Source: Amycolatopsis bullii
Lineage (GTDB): Bacteria > Actinomycetota > Actinomycetes > Mycobacteriales > Pseudonocardiaceae
Direction of reading: 5' to 3'
Length of the DNA: 64,000 nt
Assembly: GCF_014654205.1 (NCBI RefSeq)
Contig: NZ_BNAW01000018.1
Location: forward strand, 82,740-146,739
Below, piece by piece: positions 41,685 to 49,495 of the stretch. Position 1 is the stretch's first letter. The number at the start of each line of letters is the position of its first letter. The translations under genes were made by a program, and so were the position numbers. Under the pieces are notes generated by a model. It did no database searches. It was not told the DNA's origin and saw only the letters and a list, made by a program, of their open reading frames with translations.

Positions 41685-42575
41685 ATGCCCGCTCGTGACC
41701 GTTTGCTCGCCGTGCTCGTCGCCGTCCTCTGGGGCCTCAACTTCCTGGCCATCCACGCCACGCTCGGCCAGTTCCCGCCGGTGTTCGCGGGCGCGCTGCG
41801 GTTCGCCGTGATCGCCGTCCCGACGATCCTGTTCGTCCCGTGGCCGAAGGTGAAGGTGCGGCACCTGCTCGGCTACGGCCTGGGCTTCGGCACCGGGCAG
41901 TTCGCGTTCCTGTTCATCGCGATGGACACCGGGATGCCGACCGGGCTCGCGTCGCTGGTGCTGCAGGCGTCGGCGCCGTTCACGGTGCTGCTCGGCGCGG
42001 TCTTCCTGCGCGAACGCGTCACGCCGCACCAACTGGGCGGCATCGCGCTGGCCGTGGCCGGCATGGTCGCGATCGCGTGGCAGCAGTCCGGGCACGCCGC
42101 GCTGCTGCCGATGGTCCTGACCCTGCTGGCCGCGCTGAGCTGGGCGTTCGGCAACCTGAGCACGCGCAAGGCCGAGCCGGACAACCCGCTGCACTTCACG
42201 CTGTGGATGTCGGTGGTGCCGCCGCTGCCGATGTTCGCGCTTTCGCTGGTCATGGAGGGCCCGGCCGCGCAGTGGCGCTCGCTGACGACGCTCGGCACGC
42301 CGACCGGGCTGACCGCACTCGGCGGGCTGACCTACGTGGTGCTGATCGGCACGGTCGTCGGATCGGGCCTGTGGACGACCCTGATGCGCCGCAACCCGGC
42401 CGGCGTCGTGTCGCCGTTCTCGCTGCTGGTGCCGGTGGTCGGGCTGACGGCGTCGTTCCTGTTCCTGGGCGAGCGGCCGACCTGGCTGGAGGTCGGCGCC
42501 GCCGTCGTCGTGATCGCCGGGGTGCTGCTCGGCTCGCTCCGGTTCGCGCCGAAGCGGGAGCTCGTCACGGTTTAG
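41685..42575 (+). CDS. EamA/DMT-superfamily exporter
   Basis: A 296-residue transporter with ten hydrophobic helices in two EamA repeats (LLAVLVAVLWGLNFLAIHATL opening the first, VLTLLAALSWAFGNLSTRKAE the second). Similar proteins (YedA, RhtA) export amino acids or metabolites by proton exchange. The divergent LysR gene probably controls it. It overlaps the convergent DedA gene by 4 bp. Confidence 0.9.
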   Translation: MPARDRLLAVLVAVLWGLNFLAIHATLGQFPPVFAGALRFAVIAVPTILFVPWPKVKVRHLLGYGLGFGTGQFAFLFIAMDTGMPTGLASLVLQASAPFTVLLGAVFLRERVTPHQLGGIALAVAGMVAIAWQQSGHAALLPMVLTLLAALSWAFGNLSTRKAEPDNPLHFTLWMSVVPPLPMFALSLVMEGPAAQWRSLTTLGTPTGLTALGGLTYVVLIGTVVGSGLWTTLMRRNPAGVVSPFSLLVPVVGLTASFLFLGERPTWLEVGAAVVVIAGVLLGSLRFAPKRELVTV

Positions 42576-43219
42576 GCGGCGGTCTCTTCCTGCTTCGGGG
42601 TTTCCGCGTCGGCCTTGTGCTCGCGGCCGAGGCGCTTCTTCATGACGACGAAGACCACGGCGCCGATGATGACGGCGGCCACCAGGCCGTACTTGGAGAA
42701 GCCGCCCAGCCACTTCTCGGCGGCCTCGCCGACGTAGTAGATGAGGGCGGTGGTGCCGCCGGCCCAGGCGATGCCGCCGAGCGCGTTGGCGATCAGGAAC
42801 TTCGGGTAGTGCATGCGCAGCGACCCGGCGAGCGGCCCGGCGAGGATCCGCAGGAACGCGATGAACCGGCCGAAGAACACGGCCCACATGCCGCGTTTGT
42901 TGAAGATCCGTTCGGCGTTGGCGATGTGCGTCGGCCCGAAGTGCTTCGGGAATTTCCGGCCGGCCCAGGCGAACAGCCGTTGCCCCCCGGTTTTCCCGAT
43001 CAGGTAGCCGATGCTGTCGCCGATGATGGCCCCGGCACTCGCCACGACGCCGACCCACAACGGGCTGAGATCGGGGTGGCTCAGCGTGAGCAGGGCGGCG
43101 CTGACCAGCACGACTTCGCCGGGCAGCGGAATGCCGAGGCTCTCGATCATGATCACCGCACCGACGATCAGGTACACCGAGAGCGGCGGGATCGCCTCCA
43201 GCCATTGGTCGATGTGCAC
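42572..43219 (-). CDS. DedA-family membrane protein
   Basis: A 215-residue DedA protein. Hallmarks: ESLGIPLPGEVVLVSAALL, GDSIGYLIGKTGGQRLFAWAGRKF, and the re-entrant loop motif FFGRFIAFLRILAGPLAGSLRM, followed by two helices and a Lys-rich tail. DedA proteins are linked to undecaprenyl-phosphate flipping and envelope homeostasis. I start it at GTG 43219 with AGGGGG upstream. Longer starts read through sequence with no family resemblance. Confidence 0.9.
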   Translation of the reverse strand: MHIDQWLEAIPPLSVYLIVGAVIMIESLGIPLPGEVVLVSAALLTLSHPDLSPLWVGVVASAGAIIGDSIGYLIGKTGGQRLFAWAGRKFPKHFGPTHIANAERIFNKRGMWAVFFGRFIAFLRILAGPLAGSLRMHYPKFLIANALGGIAWAGGTTALIYYVGEAAEKWLGGFSKYGLVAAVIIGAVVFVVMKKRLGREHKADAETPKQEETAA

Positions 43220-43527
43220 AGCCCGTACCCCCTGGTACCTACGTCGGATCGTGTTCGCTTTCCGAAGGGTACCGGGGTGACCGGCACCGGTCGGCATCCT
43301 CAGGTATTGACCGGGGTACGACTTAGGTCGGGGTTCACCCTGGTGCGCCACCCGGGAATGCCCCCGGAAATGACGCTTCCGGGGCAGGCCGGGGCACCGC
43401 CCACGCGGCACGGCCTCCACCCCAACGAGTGCACCTCCCTCTCGCTCGACGCCCGCACTCCCTCCCGCTCGCCGCGCACGCCACCGCCAGCGCCCACACC
43501 GTCCCGCCGACCCGATACGCAGCCGCC

Positions 43528-43591
43528 TCAGCGGCCGTCACGCCGGGTCAAGGCACGCTTTCCCGCCTTGACGCGGCGTGACGGCCGCTGA
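43528..43591. repeat. 27-bp inverted repeat with one mismatch
   Basis: The arms begin TCAGCGGCCGTCACGCCG (18 bp perfect), then after one mismatch continue for 8 bp, around a 10-nt loop. It lies in a divergent gap, so it is not a terminator for either neighbour. It may be an operator, a decayed mobile-element end or an unannotated RNA. Confidence 0.7.
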
Positions 43592-43639
43592 ACAATCCGG
43601 CGTTCGGGTCGGTGAAAAGAACATGAGGTGTGCCGATCA

Positions 43640-43692
43640 GGGCATCACACGTGACTCCCGGGGCATCACGCGTGACTGGCCGGGCATCACGC
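43640..43692 (+). repeat. 21-bp tandem repeat, 2.5 copies
   Basis: Units GGGCATCACACGTGACTCCCG, GGGCATCACGCGTGACTGGCC and a partial third. Each full unit contains a TCACnCGTGA-like palindrome. The unit length (21 bp) equals that of the array at the end of the window, but the sequence differs. Confidence 0.65.
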
Positions 43693-43716
43693 CCCCGAAG
43701 CAACCATCCACCGCAG

Positions 43717-43747
43717 TTGTCCACAACATCCACCCCCATGTGGACAA
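43717..43747. promoter_or_regulatory. Two inverted consensus DnaA boxes
   Basis: TTGTCCACA at 43717-43725 and its exact complement TGTGGACAA at 43739-43747, 13 bp apart. TTGTCCACA is the preferred DnaA box of GC-rich actinomycetes. They lie 20-50 bp before the DGPF/sigma operon, so DnaA could regulate it, or the pair may simply be an unrelated operator. Confidence 0.55.
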
Positions 43748-43768
43748 CTCCGCCGGAGAGGAGACCCG

Positions 43769-44122
43769 ATGAAGTACGTGGTCCTGATCTACGGCAACCC
43801 CGCGTCGCGCGCCGCCTGGGAAGGCATGACCGACGAACAACGCGCCGCCGGGCTGGCCTACTACCAGCAGCTCAACGACGATCTCGATGCCTCCGGCGAG
43901 CGGATCGTCTCCGAACGGCTCGCCTTCCCGGAGCTGGCCAAGCAGGTGGGCGTCACCACCGACGGCCCGTTCGCCGAGGCCAAGGAGTTCCTCGCCGGCT
44001 TCTACCTGCTCGACTGCGAGAGCGAAGAACGCGCCCTGGAGATCGCCGCGATGGTCCCGGAGGCGTCCTTCGGCAAAGTCGAGGTGCGGCCGGTGATGGG
44101 GTTGCACGGGCCGGAGCTGTGA
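43769..44122 (+). CDS. YCII-related DGPF-domain protein
   Basis: A 117-residue protein of the YCII/DGPF family: MKYVVLIYGNPASRAAWEGM, TTDGPFAEAKEFLAGFYLLDC (the DGPF block) and AMVPEASFGKVEVRPVM. Such genes are regularly paired with ECF42 sigma factors, as here. Strong GGAGAGGAGACCCG-ATG ribosome site. It overlaps the sigma gene by GTGA. The biochemical role is unknown. Confidence 0.92.
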   Translation: MKYVVLIYGNPASRAAWEGMTDEQRAAGLAYYQQLNDDLDASGERIVSERLAFPELAKQVGVTTDGPFAEAKEFLAGFYLLDCESEERALEIAAMVPEASFGKVEVRPVMGLHGPEL

Positions 44123-45318
44123 CCGACGTCGAGAGCCTGCTCCGCGAGCTCGCGCCGCAGGTCCTCGCCGCGCTGGTCCGGCGGTACGGCGACTTCGACG
44201 CCTGTGAGGACGCCGTCCAGGAAGCCCTGCTGGCCGCCTCGCAGCAATGGCCGGCGGAAGGCGTTCCGGATCACCCGAAGGGGTGGCTGATCACCACGGC
44301 GTCCCGGCGGCGGATCGAGCAGTGGCGCAGCGAGACCGCGCGGCGGCGGCGGGAGGAGGCCGTCGCTCAGCACGAGCCACCCGAGCCCGAGCCGGTCAGC
44401 GGGGTCGACGACACCCTCACCCTGCTGCTGCTCTGCTGCCACCCTTCGCTGACGCGGCCGTCGCAGGTCGCCCTCACCCTGCGTGCGGTCGGCGGGCTGA
44501 CAACCGCCGAGATCGCGCGGGCCTTCCTCGTCCCCGAGGCCACCATCGGGCAGCGGATCAGCCGCGCGAAACAGAAGCTGAAAGGCGAACGGCTCACGAA
44601 CGACGGCCGTCCCGAACGTCTCACCGCCGTCCTGCAGGTGCTGTACCTGATCTTCACCGAAGGGCACACGGCCAGTTCGGGGGACGCGCTGAGCCGGGTC
44701 GAGCTGACGACCGAGGCGATCCGGCTGGTCCGGCAGCTGCGCGCGGACCGGCCGGACGACGGCGAAGTCACCGGGCTGCTCGCGCTCATGCTGCTGACCG
44801 AGGCCCGGCGCCCGGCCCGCGTCGACGCGACCGGCGCGCTGGTCCCGCTGGCCGAGCAGGACCGGACCCGCTGGAACCGGGCGTTCATCGACGAAGGCGT
44901 CGCGCTGATCACGAAGGCACTGGCGACCGCGCCCGTGGGCCCCTACCAGCTGCAGGCGGCGATCGCCGCGGTCCACGACGAAGCCGCGACCGCCGAAGAG
45001 ACCGACTGGGCGCAGATCCTCACGCTCTACGACCTGCTGCGGGTCGTCGCGCCCGGCCCGATGGTGACGCTGAACCGCGTGGTCGCGTTCGCGCAGGTCC
45101 ACGGCCCCGAAAGAGGCCTGGCGGAGCTGAGTGAGGCGGCGAAGCACCTCGGGCGGCACCACCGGGTCGACGCCGTCCGCGCGCACCTGCTCGAAACCGC
45201 GGGTGACCTGGCCGGCGCCCGGGAGGCCTACCTGGCCGCCGCCCGGCGGACGCTGAGCCTGCCGGAACAGGCGTTCCTCCAGTCCCGCGCCCGCGCCCTG
45301 ACGGGCACTTTCACGTGA
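44119..45318 (+). CDS. ECF42-type RNA polymerase sigma factor with C-terminal extension
   Basis: A 399-residue sigma-70 family protein. Regions 2 (ALVRRYGDFDACEDAVQEALLAA) and 4 (TLRAVGGLTTAEIARAFLVPEATIGQRISRAK) are followed by a ~200-residue helical extension (LYLIFTEGHTAS, LLTEARRPARVD, YQLQAAIAAVHDEA) typical of ECF42. These sigmas have no anti-sigma factor; the extension is thought to control activity. It is coupled to the DGPF gene. The last four codons (GTFT) and the stop are supplied by the downstream palindrome. Confidence 0.92.
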   Translation: MTDVESLLRELAPQVLAALVRRYGDFDACEDAVQEALLAASQQWPAEGVPDHPKGWLITTASRRRIEQWRSETARRRREEAVAQHEPPEPEPVSGVDDTLTLLLLCCHPSLTRPSQVALTLRAVGGLTTAEIARAFLVPEATIGQRISRAKQKLKGERLTNDGRPERLTAVLQVLYLIFTEGHTASSGDALSRVELTTEAIRLVRQLRADRPDDGEVTGLLALMLLTEARRPARVDATGALVPLAEQDRTRWNRAFIDEGVALITKALATAPVGPYQLQAAIAAVHDEAATAEETDWAQILTLYDLLRVVAPGPMVTLNRVVAFAQVHGPERGLAELSEAAKHLGRHHRVDAVRAHLLETAGDLAGAREAYLAAARRTLSLPEQAFLQSRARALTGTFT

Positions 45319-45364
45319 AAGTGACGTGGAGAGGCCATCTCCGGGTCACTTTCACGTGAAAGTG
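45306..45364. terminator. Nested double palindrome, second copy
   Basis: Two perfect 18-bp palindromes CACTTTCACGTGAAAGTG (45306-45323 and 45347-45364) flank a GGAGA-ggcca-TCTCC hairpin. The whole can also pair end to end. It lies between the convergent ends of the sigma gene (stop inside the first copy) and the peptide transporter operon. Confidence 0.75.
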
Positions 45365-45369
45365 GCGCG

Positions 45370-46482
45370 TCAGAGGATCTCGGCGGAGGTGCCGATGTCC
45401 GGCGGGCCCAGGTCGGGGTTCAGCGCCCCGGTCAGTTCCACCAGCTCCGGCTCCACCTCGTGCGGCTGGATGCGCCCGTCGCGGATCTCCTCCGCGTAGT
45501 GGCACGCCACCCGGTGGCCGCCGCCGATCTCGCGCAGTTGCGGGCGGTCGGTGTCGCACCGGCTCGCCTGCCGCCACGGGCAGCGCGTGTGGAACCGGCA
45601 GCCCGACGGCGGGTTGGCCGGCGACGGCAGGTCACCGGCGAGCAGGATCTGCTCGCGGGTGTCCTCGACCTGCGGGTCCGGCACCGGGATGGCCGACAGC
45701 AGCGCCTTCGTGTACGGGTGCAGCGGATCCCGGTACAGCGAGTCCGCGTCCGTCTCCTCCACCAGCGCGCCCAGGTACATCACGCCGATGCGGTCGGAGA
45801 TGTGCCGCACCACCGCGAGGTCGTGGGCGATCACGACGTAGGTCAGGCCGAGCTGGGCCTGCAGGTCCTCCAGCAGGTTCACCACCTGGGCCTGCACCGA
45901 AACGTCCAATGCGGACACCGGCTCGTCGGCGACGATCAGGTCCGGCTCCACGGCCAGCGCCCGCGCGATGCCGATGCGCTGGCGCTGCCCGCCCGAGAAC
46001 TCGTGCGGGTACTTCCGCAGCGACGTCTCCGGGAGGCCGACGGCGGCCAGCAGCTGCCGCAGCCGCCGCTGGGTGGCTTCCTTGTCCTTGTCGAGGCCGT
46101 GCGCGTGCATGCCCTCGAGCAGGATGGACTCGACCGACTGGCGCGGGTCCAAACTGGACATGGGGTCCTGGAAGACCATCTGCATCCGGCGCCGGGCCTT
46201 CCGCAGCTCCTCGCCCTTGAGCTGGGCGACGTCGGTGCCGTCGAACTTCACGGAACCGGCGGTGGGTTCGTTGAGCCGCAGGATCGCCCGGCCCAGAGTG
46301 GACTTCCCGCAGCCGGATTCGCCCACCAGGCCGTAGGTTTCGCCGCGGCGGATGGCCAGGTCGACGCCGTCGACCGCGTACACGTGCCCGACCGTCCGGT
46401 CGAACACGATGCCGCGCTTGATCGGGAAGTGCACCTTGAGGTCGGTGACCTCGAGCAGCACGTCACCAGCGGGACGGGTCAT
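45370..46482 (-). CDS. Peptide ABC transporter ATPase (OppF/DppF type)
   Basis: A 370-residue ATPase. Walker A GLVGESGCGKST, signature EFSGGQRQRIGIARAL, Walker B DLIVADEPVSALD and the C-terminal oligopeptide/dipeptide cysteine motif CRFHTRCPWRQASRC found in this subfamily (an Fe-S or zinc site). It powers uptake with the partner ATPase through the two permeases. Start ATG 46482 overlaps the upstream stop (ATGA). Last gene of the operon. Confidence 0.94.
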   Translation of the reverse strand: MTRPAGDVLLEVTDLKVHFPIKRGIVFDRTVGHVYAVDGVDLAIRRGETYGLVGESGCGKSTLGRAILRLNEPTAGSVKFDGTDVAQLKGEELRKARRRMQMVFQDPMSSLDPRQSVESILLEGMHAHGLDKDKEATQRRLRQLLAAVGLPETSLRKYPHEFSGGQRQRIGIARALAVEPDLIVADEPVSALDVSVQAQVVNLLEDLQAQLGLTYVVIAHDLAVVRHISDRIGVMYLGALVEETDADSLYRDPLHPYTKALLSAIPVPDPQVEDTREQILLAGDLPSPANPPSGCRFHTRCPWRQASRCDTDRPQLREIGGGHRVACHYAEEIRDGRIQPHEVEPELVELTGALNPDLGPPDIGTSAEIL

Positions 46483-47474
46483 CGGGCTCCTCCTCCCGCG
46501 GCGACCGCGGGCCGCACGGGGTTGTGACAGCGCAGCAGGCCGCCCTGGTCGGGCGCCAGCTGTGGCTGGACCTCGCGGCAGACCGGCAGCGCGTTGGGGC
46601 AGCGCGGCGCGAACGCGCACGCGTGGTCCCACGGGATGTTGTCGGCCACCGAGCCCCGGATGGGGATCAGCTTCTCGCCGCGGCCCGCGTCCAGGCGCGG
46701 GATCGAGGCGAGCAGGCCGTGCGTGTACGGGTGCCGCGGTTCGGCGAACAGCTGGTGCCGTCGCGCCCGCTCCACGATCTTGCCGCCGTAGAGGACGTTG
46801 ACCTCGTCGCACAGCCCGGCGACGACGCCGAGGTCGTGCGTGATCATGATTAGCGCGGTTCCGGTGTCCTGCACCAGTTCCCGCAGCAGCGCGAGGATCT
46901 GCGCCTGGATCGTGACGTCGAGCGCGGTCGTCGGTTCGTCGGCGATGAGCAGCCGCGGCCGGCAGGCCAGCGCGATCGCGATCAGCGCGCGCTGCCGCAT
47001 CCCACCGGAAAGCTGGTGCGGGTACTCGGAAAGCCGGCGCGACGGGTCGGGGATGCCGACCTTGTCGAGCAGGTCCACCGCTTCGACGGACGCCGCTTTG
47101 CGCGACATCCCGCGGTGGCGCTCCAGCACCTCGGTGATCTGCAACCCGATCGGGATGACCGGGTTCAGCGAGGACAGCGGGTCCTGGAACACCATGCCGA
47201 GGTCGCGGCCGCGGCGGTCGCTCATGTCCTTTGTGGACAGCTTGAGCAGGTCGGTGCCTTCGAAGCGCACCGAACCGGTGACCTTGTTGCCGCGCTTGGC
47301 CAGCAGCCGCATGATCGCCAGCGACGTGACGGACTTGCCGCAGCCGGACTCGCCGACCAGGCCGACCGTCTGGCCCGGCTCGACGTCGAAGCTGACGTGG
47401 TCGACCGCGGTGAACGACTGCTCGCCACGGCGGACGAACTCGACCGTGAGGTCACGGACTTCAAGGAGTGCCAT
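46479..47474 (-). CDS. Peptide ABC transporter ATPase (OppD/DppD type)
   Basis: A 331-residue ATPase. Walker A GLVGESGCGKSVTSLAIM, signature QLSGGMRQRALIAIAL, Walker B RLLIADEPTTALD and C-terminal CAFAPRCPNALPVC motif. It pairs with the OppF-type ATPase. It starts 6 bp after the upstream permease stop. Confidence 0.94.
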   Translation of the reverse strand: MALLEVRDLTVEFVRRGEQSFTAVDHVSFDVEPGQTVGLVGESGCGKSVTSLAIMRLLAKRGNKVTGSVRFEGTDLLKLSTKDMSDRRGRDLGMVFQDPLSSLNPVIPIGLQITEVLERHRGMSRKAASVEAVDLLDKVGIPDPSRRLSEYPHQLSGGMRQRALIAIALACRPRLLIADEPTTALDVTIQAQILALLRELVQDTGTALIMITHDLGVVAGLCDEVNVLYGGKIVERARRHQLFAEPRHPYTHGLLASIPRLDAGRGEKLIPIRGSVADNIPWDHACAFAPRCPNALPVCREVQPQLAPDQGGLLRCHNPVRPAVAAGGGAR

Positions 47475-47480
47475 CGGTTC

Positions 47481-48410
47481 TCACCGCCTGTTCTTCGGGT
47501 CGAGGGCTTCACGGAGGGACTCGCCGAGCAGCGTGAACCCGAGCGCGACGATGATGATCGCGATCGCCGGGTAGTACGCGAGCTCGGGCCGGACGTCGAG
47601 GAACTGCCGGGCACCCTTGCTCAGCATGATGCCCCACTCCGCCCGGTTCGGGTCCGGGTCGCCCAGACCGAGGAACGACAGCGCCGCGGCCTCCAGGATG
47701 GCGGTCGCCAGTGTCAGCGTGGCCTGCACGATGACCGGGCCCAGCGAGTTCGGCAGCATGTGCCGGAACACGATGGTGCCGCGCTTGACGCCCAGCGACG
47801 TCGCCGCGAGGACGTGGTCGCTGCCGCGCTGCACCAGCATCGAACCGCGCAGCAGCCGCGCGAAGATCGGAACGCCGATCAGCGAGACGGCGAGGATCAC
47901 CGTCCACTGGCTGGGCTTGGCGAACAGCGCCGCCACCGAAATCGCCAGCAGCAGCGACGGCACCGACAGCATGACGTCGACCAGTCGCATGAGGACGGTG
48001 TCGACCCAGCCGCCGAACGCGCCGGCCAGCCCGCCGATGATGATGCCGAGGAGCACGCCGATCACCGTCGCCAGCACCCCGACGAGGAGGGTGTTCTGCG
48101 CACCGACGATCAGCCGCGACAGTTCGTCGCGGCCGAAGTCGTCCACGCCGAGCGGGAAACCGGGCCGGCTGCCCGGGATGATCCCCTGGCCGAGGGCGAC
48201 CTCGCCCTGCAGGTAGCGCTCGAACGGGTCCTTGGGCGCGATCAGCGGCGCGAACACCGCCAGCAGCACGAACAAGCCGGTGATCACGCCACCGGTGATC
48301 GCGACCGGGCTGCGCAGCATCCGCCGCAGGGCTTCGCGGCCGAGGCTGTTCCCGCTCGCCGCGGCGAGCTTGTCGATCGGCTCTTTCTTCTTGTTCAGCA
48401 AAGTGTTCAT
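47481..48410 (-). CDS. Peptide ABC transporter permease (OppC/DppC type)
   Basis: A 309-residue permease with a Lys-rich N-terminus, one helix, the long OppC periplasmic loop and five further helices. The coupling EAA loop reads ARLLRGSMLVQRGSDHVLAATSLGVKRG. The ATG overlaps the stop of the OppB gene (ATGA). Confidence 0.94.
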   Translation of the reverse strand: MNTLLNKKKEPIDKLAAASGNSLGREALRRMLRSPVAITGGVITGLFVLLAVFAPLIAPKDPFERYLQGEVALGQGIIPGSRPGFPLGVDDFGRDELSRLIVGAQNTLLVGVLATVIGVLLGIIIGGLAGAFGGWVDTVLMRLVDVMLSVPSLLLAISVAALFAKPSQWTVILAVSLIGVPIFARLLRGSMLVQRGSDHVLAATSLGVKRGTIVFRHMLPNSLGPVIVQATLTLATAILEAAALSFLGLGDPDPNRAEWGIMLSKGARQFLDVRPELAYYPAIAIIIVALGFTLLGESLREALDPKNRR

Positions 48411-49408
48411 CGCACACGCACCCTCGGGTCGATGATCCCGTACGAGACGTCGACCAGCATGTTCACCAGGACGTACACCAGCGCGCCGAACAGCAGCAGC
48501 GCCTGGAGCCGGGGGTAGTCACGCCGTTCGATGCCTTCGGCCAGCAGGAATCCGAGGCCGCGGAAGTTGAACACCCGCTCGGTCAGCACCGCGCCGCCGA
48601 GCAGCGCGCCGGTCTGCAGGCCGATGGTGGTGACCACCGGGAGCAGGCCGTTGCGCAGCACGTGCCGCCGCCGGACGACGGGCTGCGTGAGGCCCTTCGA
48701 GTTGGCCGTGCGGATGAAGTCCTCGTTGAGCACTTCGAGCACCGACGCGCGGGTGATCCGGGTGATCACCGCGAGCGGGATGGTGGCGAGCGCGAACGCC
48801 GGGAGGATCAGGTGCTTGATCGCGTCCCAGACGGCGTCCCACTCGCTGGTCATGATGCCGTCGAGGACGGCGAAGTTCGTGACGGCGGTGGCGTCGAGCC
48901 CGGCGGTCTGCCGGCCCTGCGAAGGCAGGCCCAGCGGGCCGGCGAGCAGGTCCTGCATCATGTAGCCGAGGAAGAACACCGGGACCGCGACGCCGATCAG
49001 CGTCAGCACGATGATCACGTTGTCAGCGGCACCACCGCGGTAGCGGGCCGAGAGGTAGCCCGCCGGGATGCCGATGAGCACCGCGATGATCATCGCGGAG
49101 ATGCCCAGCTCGATGGTGGCGGGCAGGAACGTGCCGATCTCCGACATCACCGGCTGGGTGGAGACCAGCGAGGCACCGAAGTCACCGGTGATCGCGCGGC
49201 CGAGGAACTTGAAGTACTGGACGATGACCGGCTGGTCGAGACCCAGCACGCGGTTGAGGTTGGCGATCTTCTCCGGCGTTGCCTTGTCGCCGAGGAGGGC
49301 GGCCGCGGGCCCTCCGGGCAGCGACCGTAGCCAGGCGAAGACCAGGATGGACAGGATGAGGAGCGTCGGGATCGCTTGTAGCAGCCGACGCACGAGAAAA
49401 CGGAGCAC
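48407..49408 (-). CDS. Peptide ABC transporter permease (OppB/DppB type)
   Basis: A 333-residue permease with six helices. FLVRRLLQAIPTLLILSILVF at the start, a typical OppB N-terminus, and the EAA loop TRASVLEVLNEDFIRTANSKGL. I use GTG 49408 with AAAGGA upstream (the longer start adds a stretch transcribed from the hairpin region). It follows the binding-protein gene by 87 bp, which hold a hairpin. Confidence 0.93.
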   Translation of the reverse strand: MLRFLVRRLLQAIPTLLILSILVFAWLRSLPGGPAAALLGDKATPEKIANLNRVLGLDQPVIVQYFKFLGRAITGDFGASLVSTQPVMSEIGTFLPATIELGISAMIIAVLIGIPAGYLSARYRGGAADNVIIVLTLIGVAVPVFFLGYMMQDLLAGPLGLPSQGRQTAGLDATAVTNFAVLDGIMTSEWDAVWDAIKHLILPAFALATIPLAVITRITRASVLEVLNEDFIRTANSKGLTQPVVRRRHVLRNGLLPVVTTIGLQTGALLGGAVLTERVFNFRGLGFLLAEGIERRDYPRLQALLLFGALVYVLVNMLVDVSYGIIDPRVRVR

Positions 49409-49445
49409 TTGCAGTCCTTTAGGTGGCAGCCCGCTGAGTACGGAA

Positions 49446-49477
49446 CATGGGGTGGGCGCGGTAGCACCCACCCCATG
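49446..49477 (-). terminator. Hairpin between binding-protein gene and permeases
   Basis: An 11-bp perfect stem CATGGGGTGGG with a 10-nt loop between the substrate-binding protein and permease genes. It may act as a partial terminator or mRNA stabiliser that gives more binding protein than membrane subunits. Confidence 0.6.
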
Positions 49478-49495
49478 CCTCGCGGCGTTGAGCCG

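Larger units (their letters stand above)
43220..43768. other. 550-bp intergenic region with hairpin, 21-bp repeats and paired DnaA boxes
   Basis: Between divergent dedA and the DGPF gene. The first ~300 bp (to 43527) show no recognisable gene or motif. Then come a 27-bp hairpin (43528-43591), a short tandem repeat (43640-43692) and two inverted DnaA-type boxes (43717-43747). Small ORFs can be drawn on both strands but mirror each other because of the hairpin. Confidence 0.6.

Noticed and set aside
43335..43772. Small ORFs on both strands starting MTAAE in the 43.5-kb gap
   Set aside because: Mirror images of each other caused by the inverted repeat at 43528-43591, without ribosome sites.
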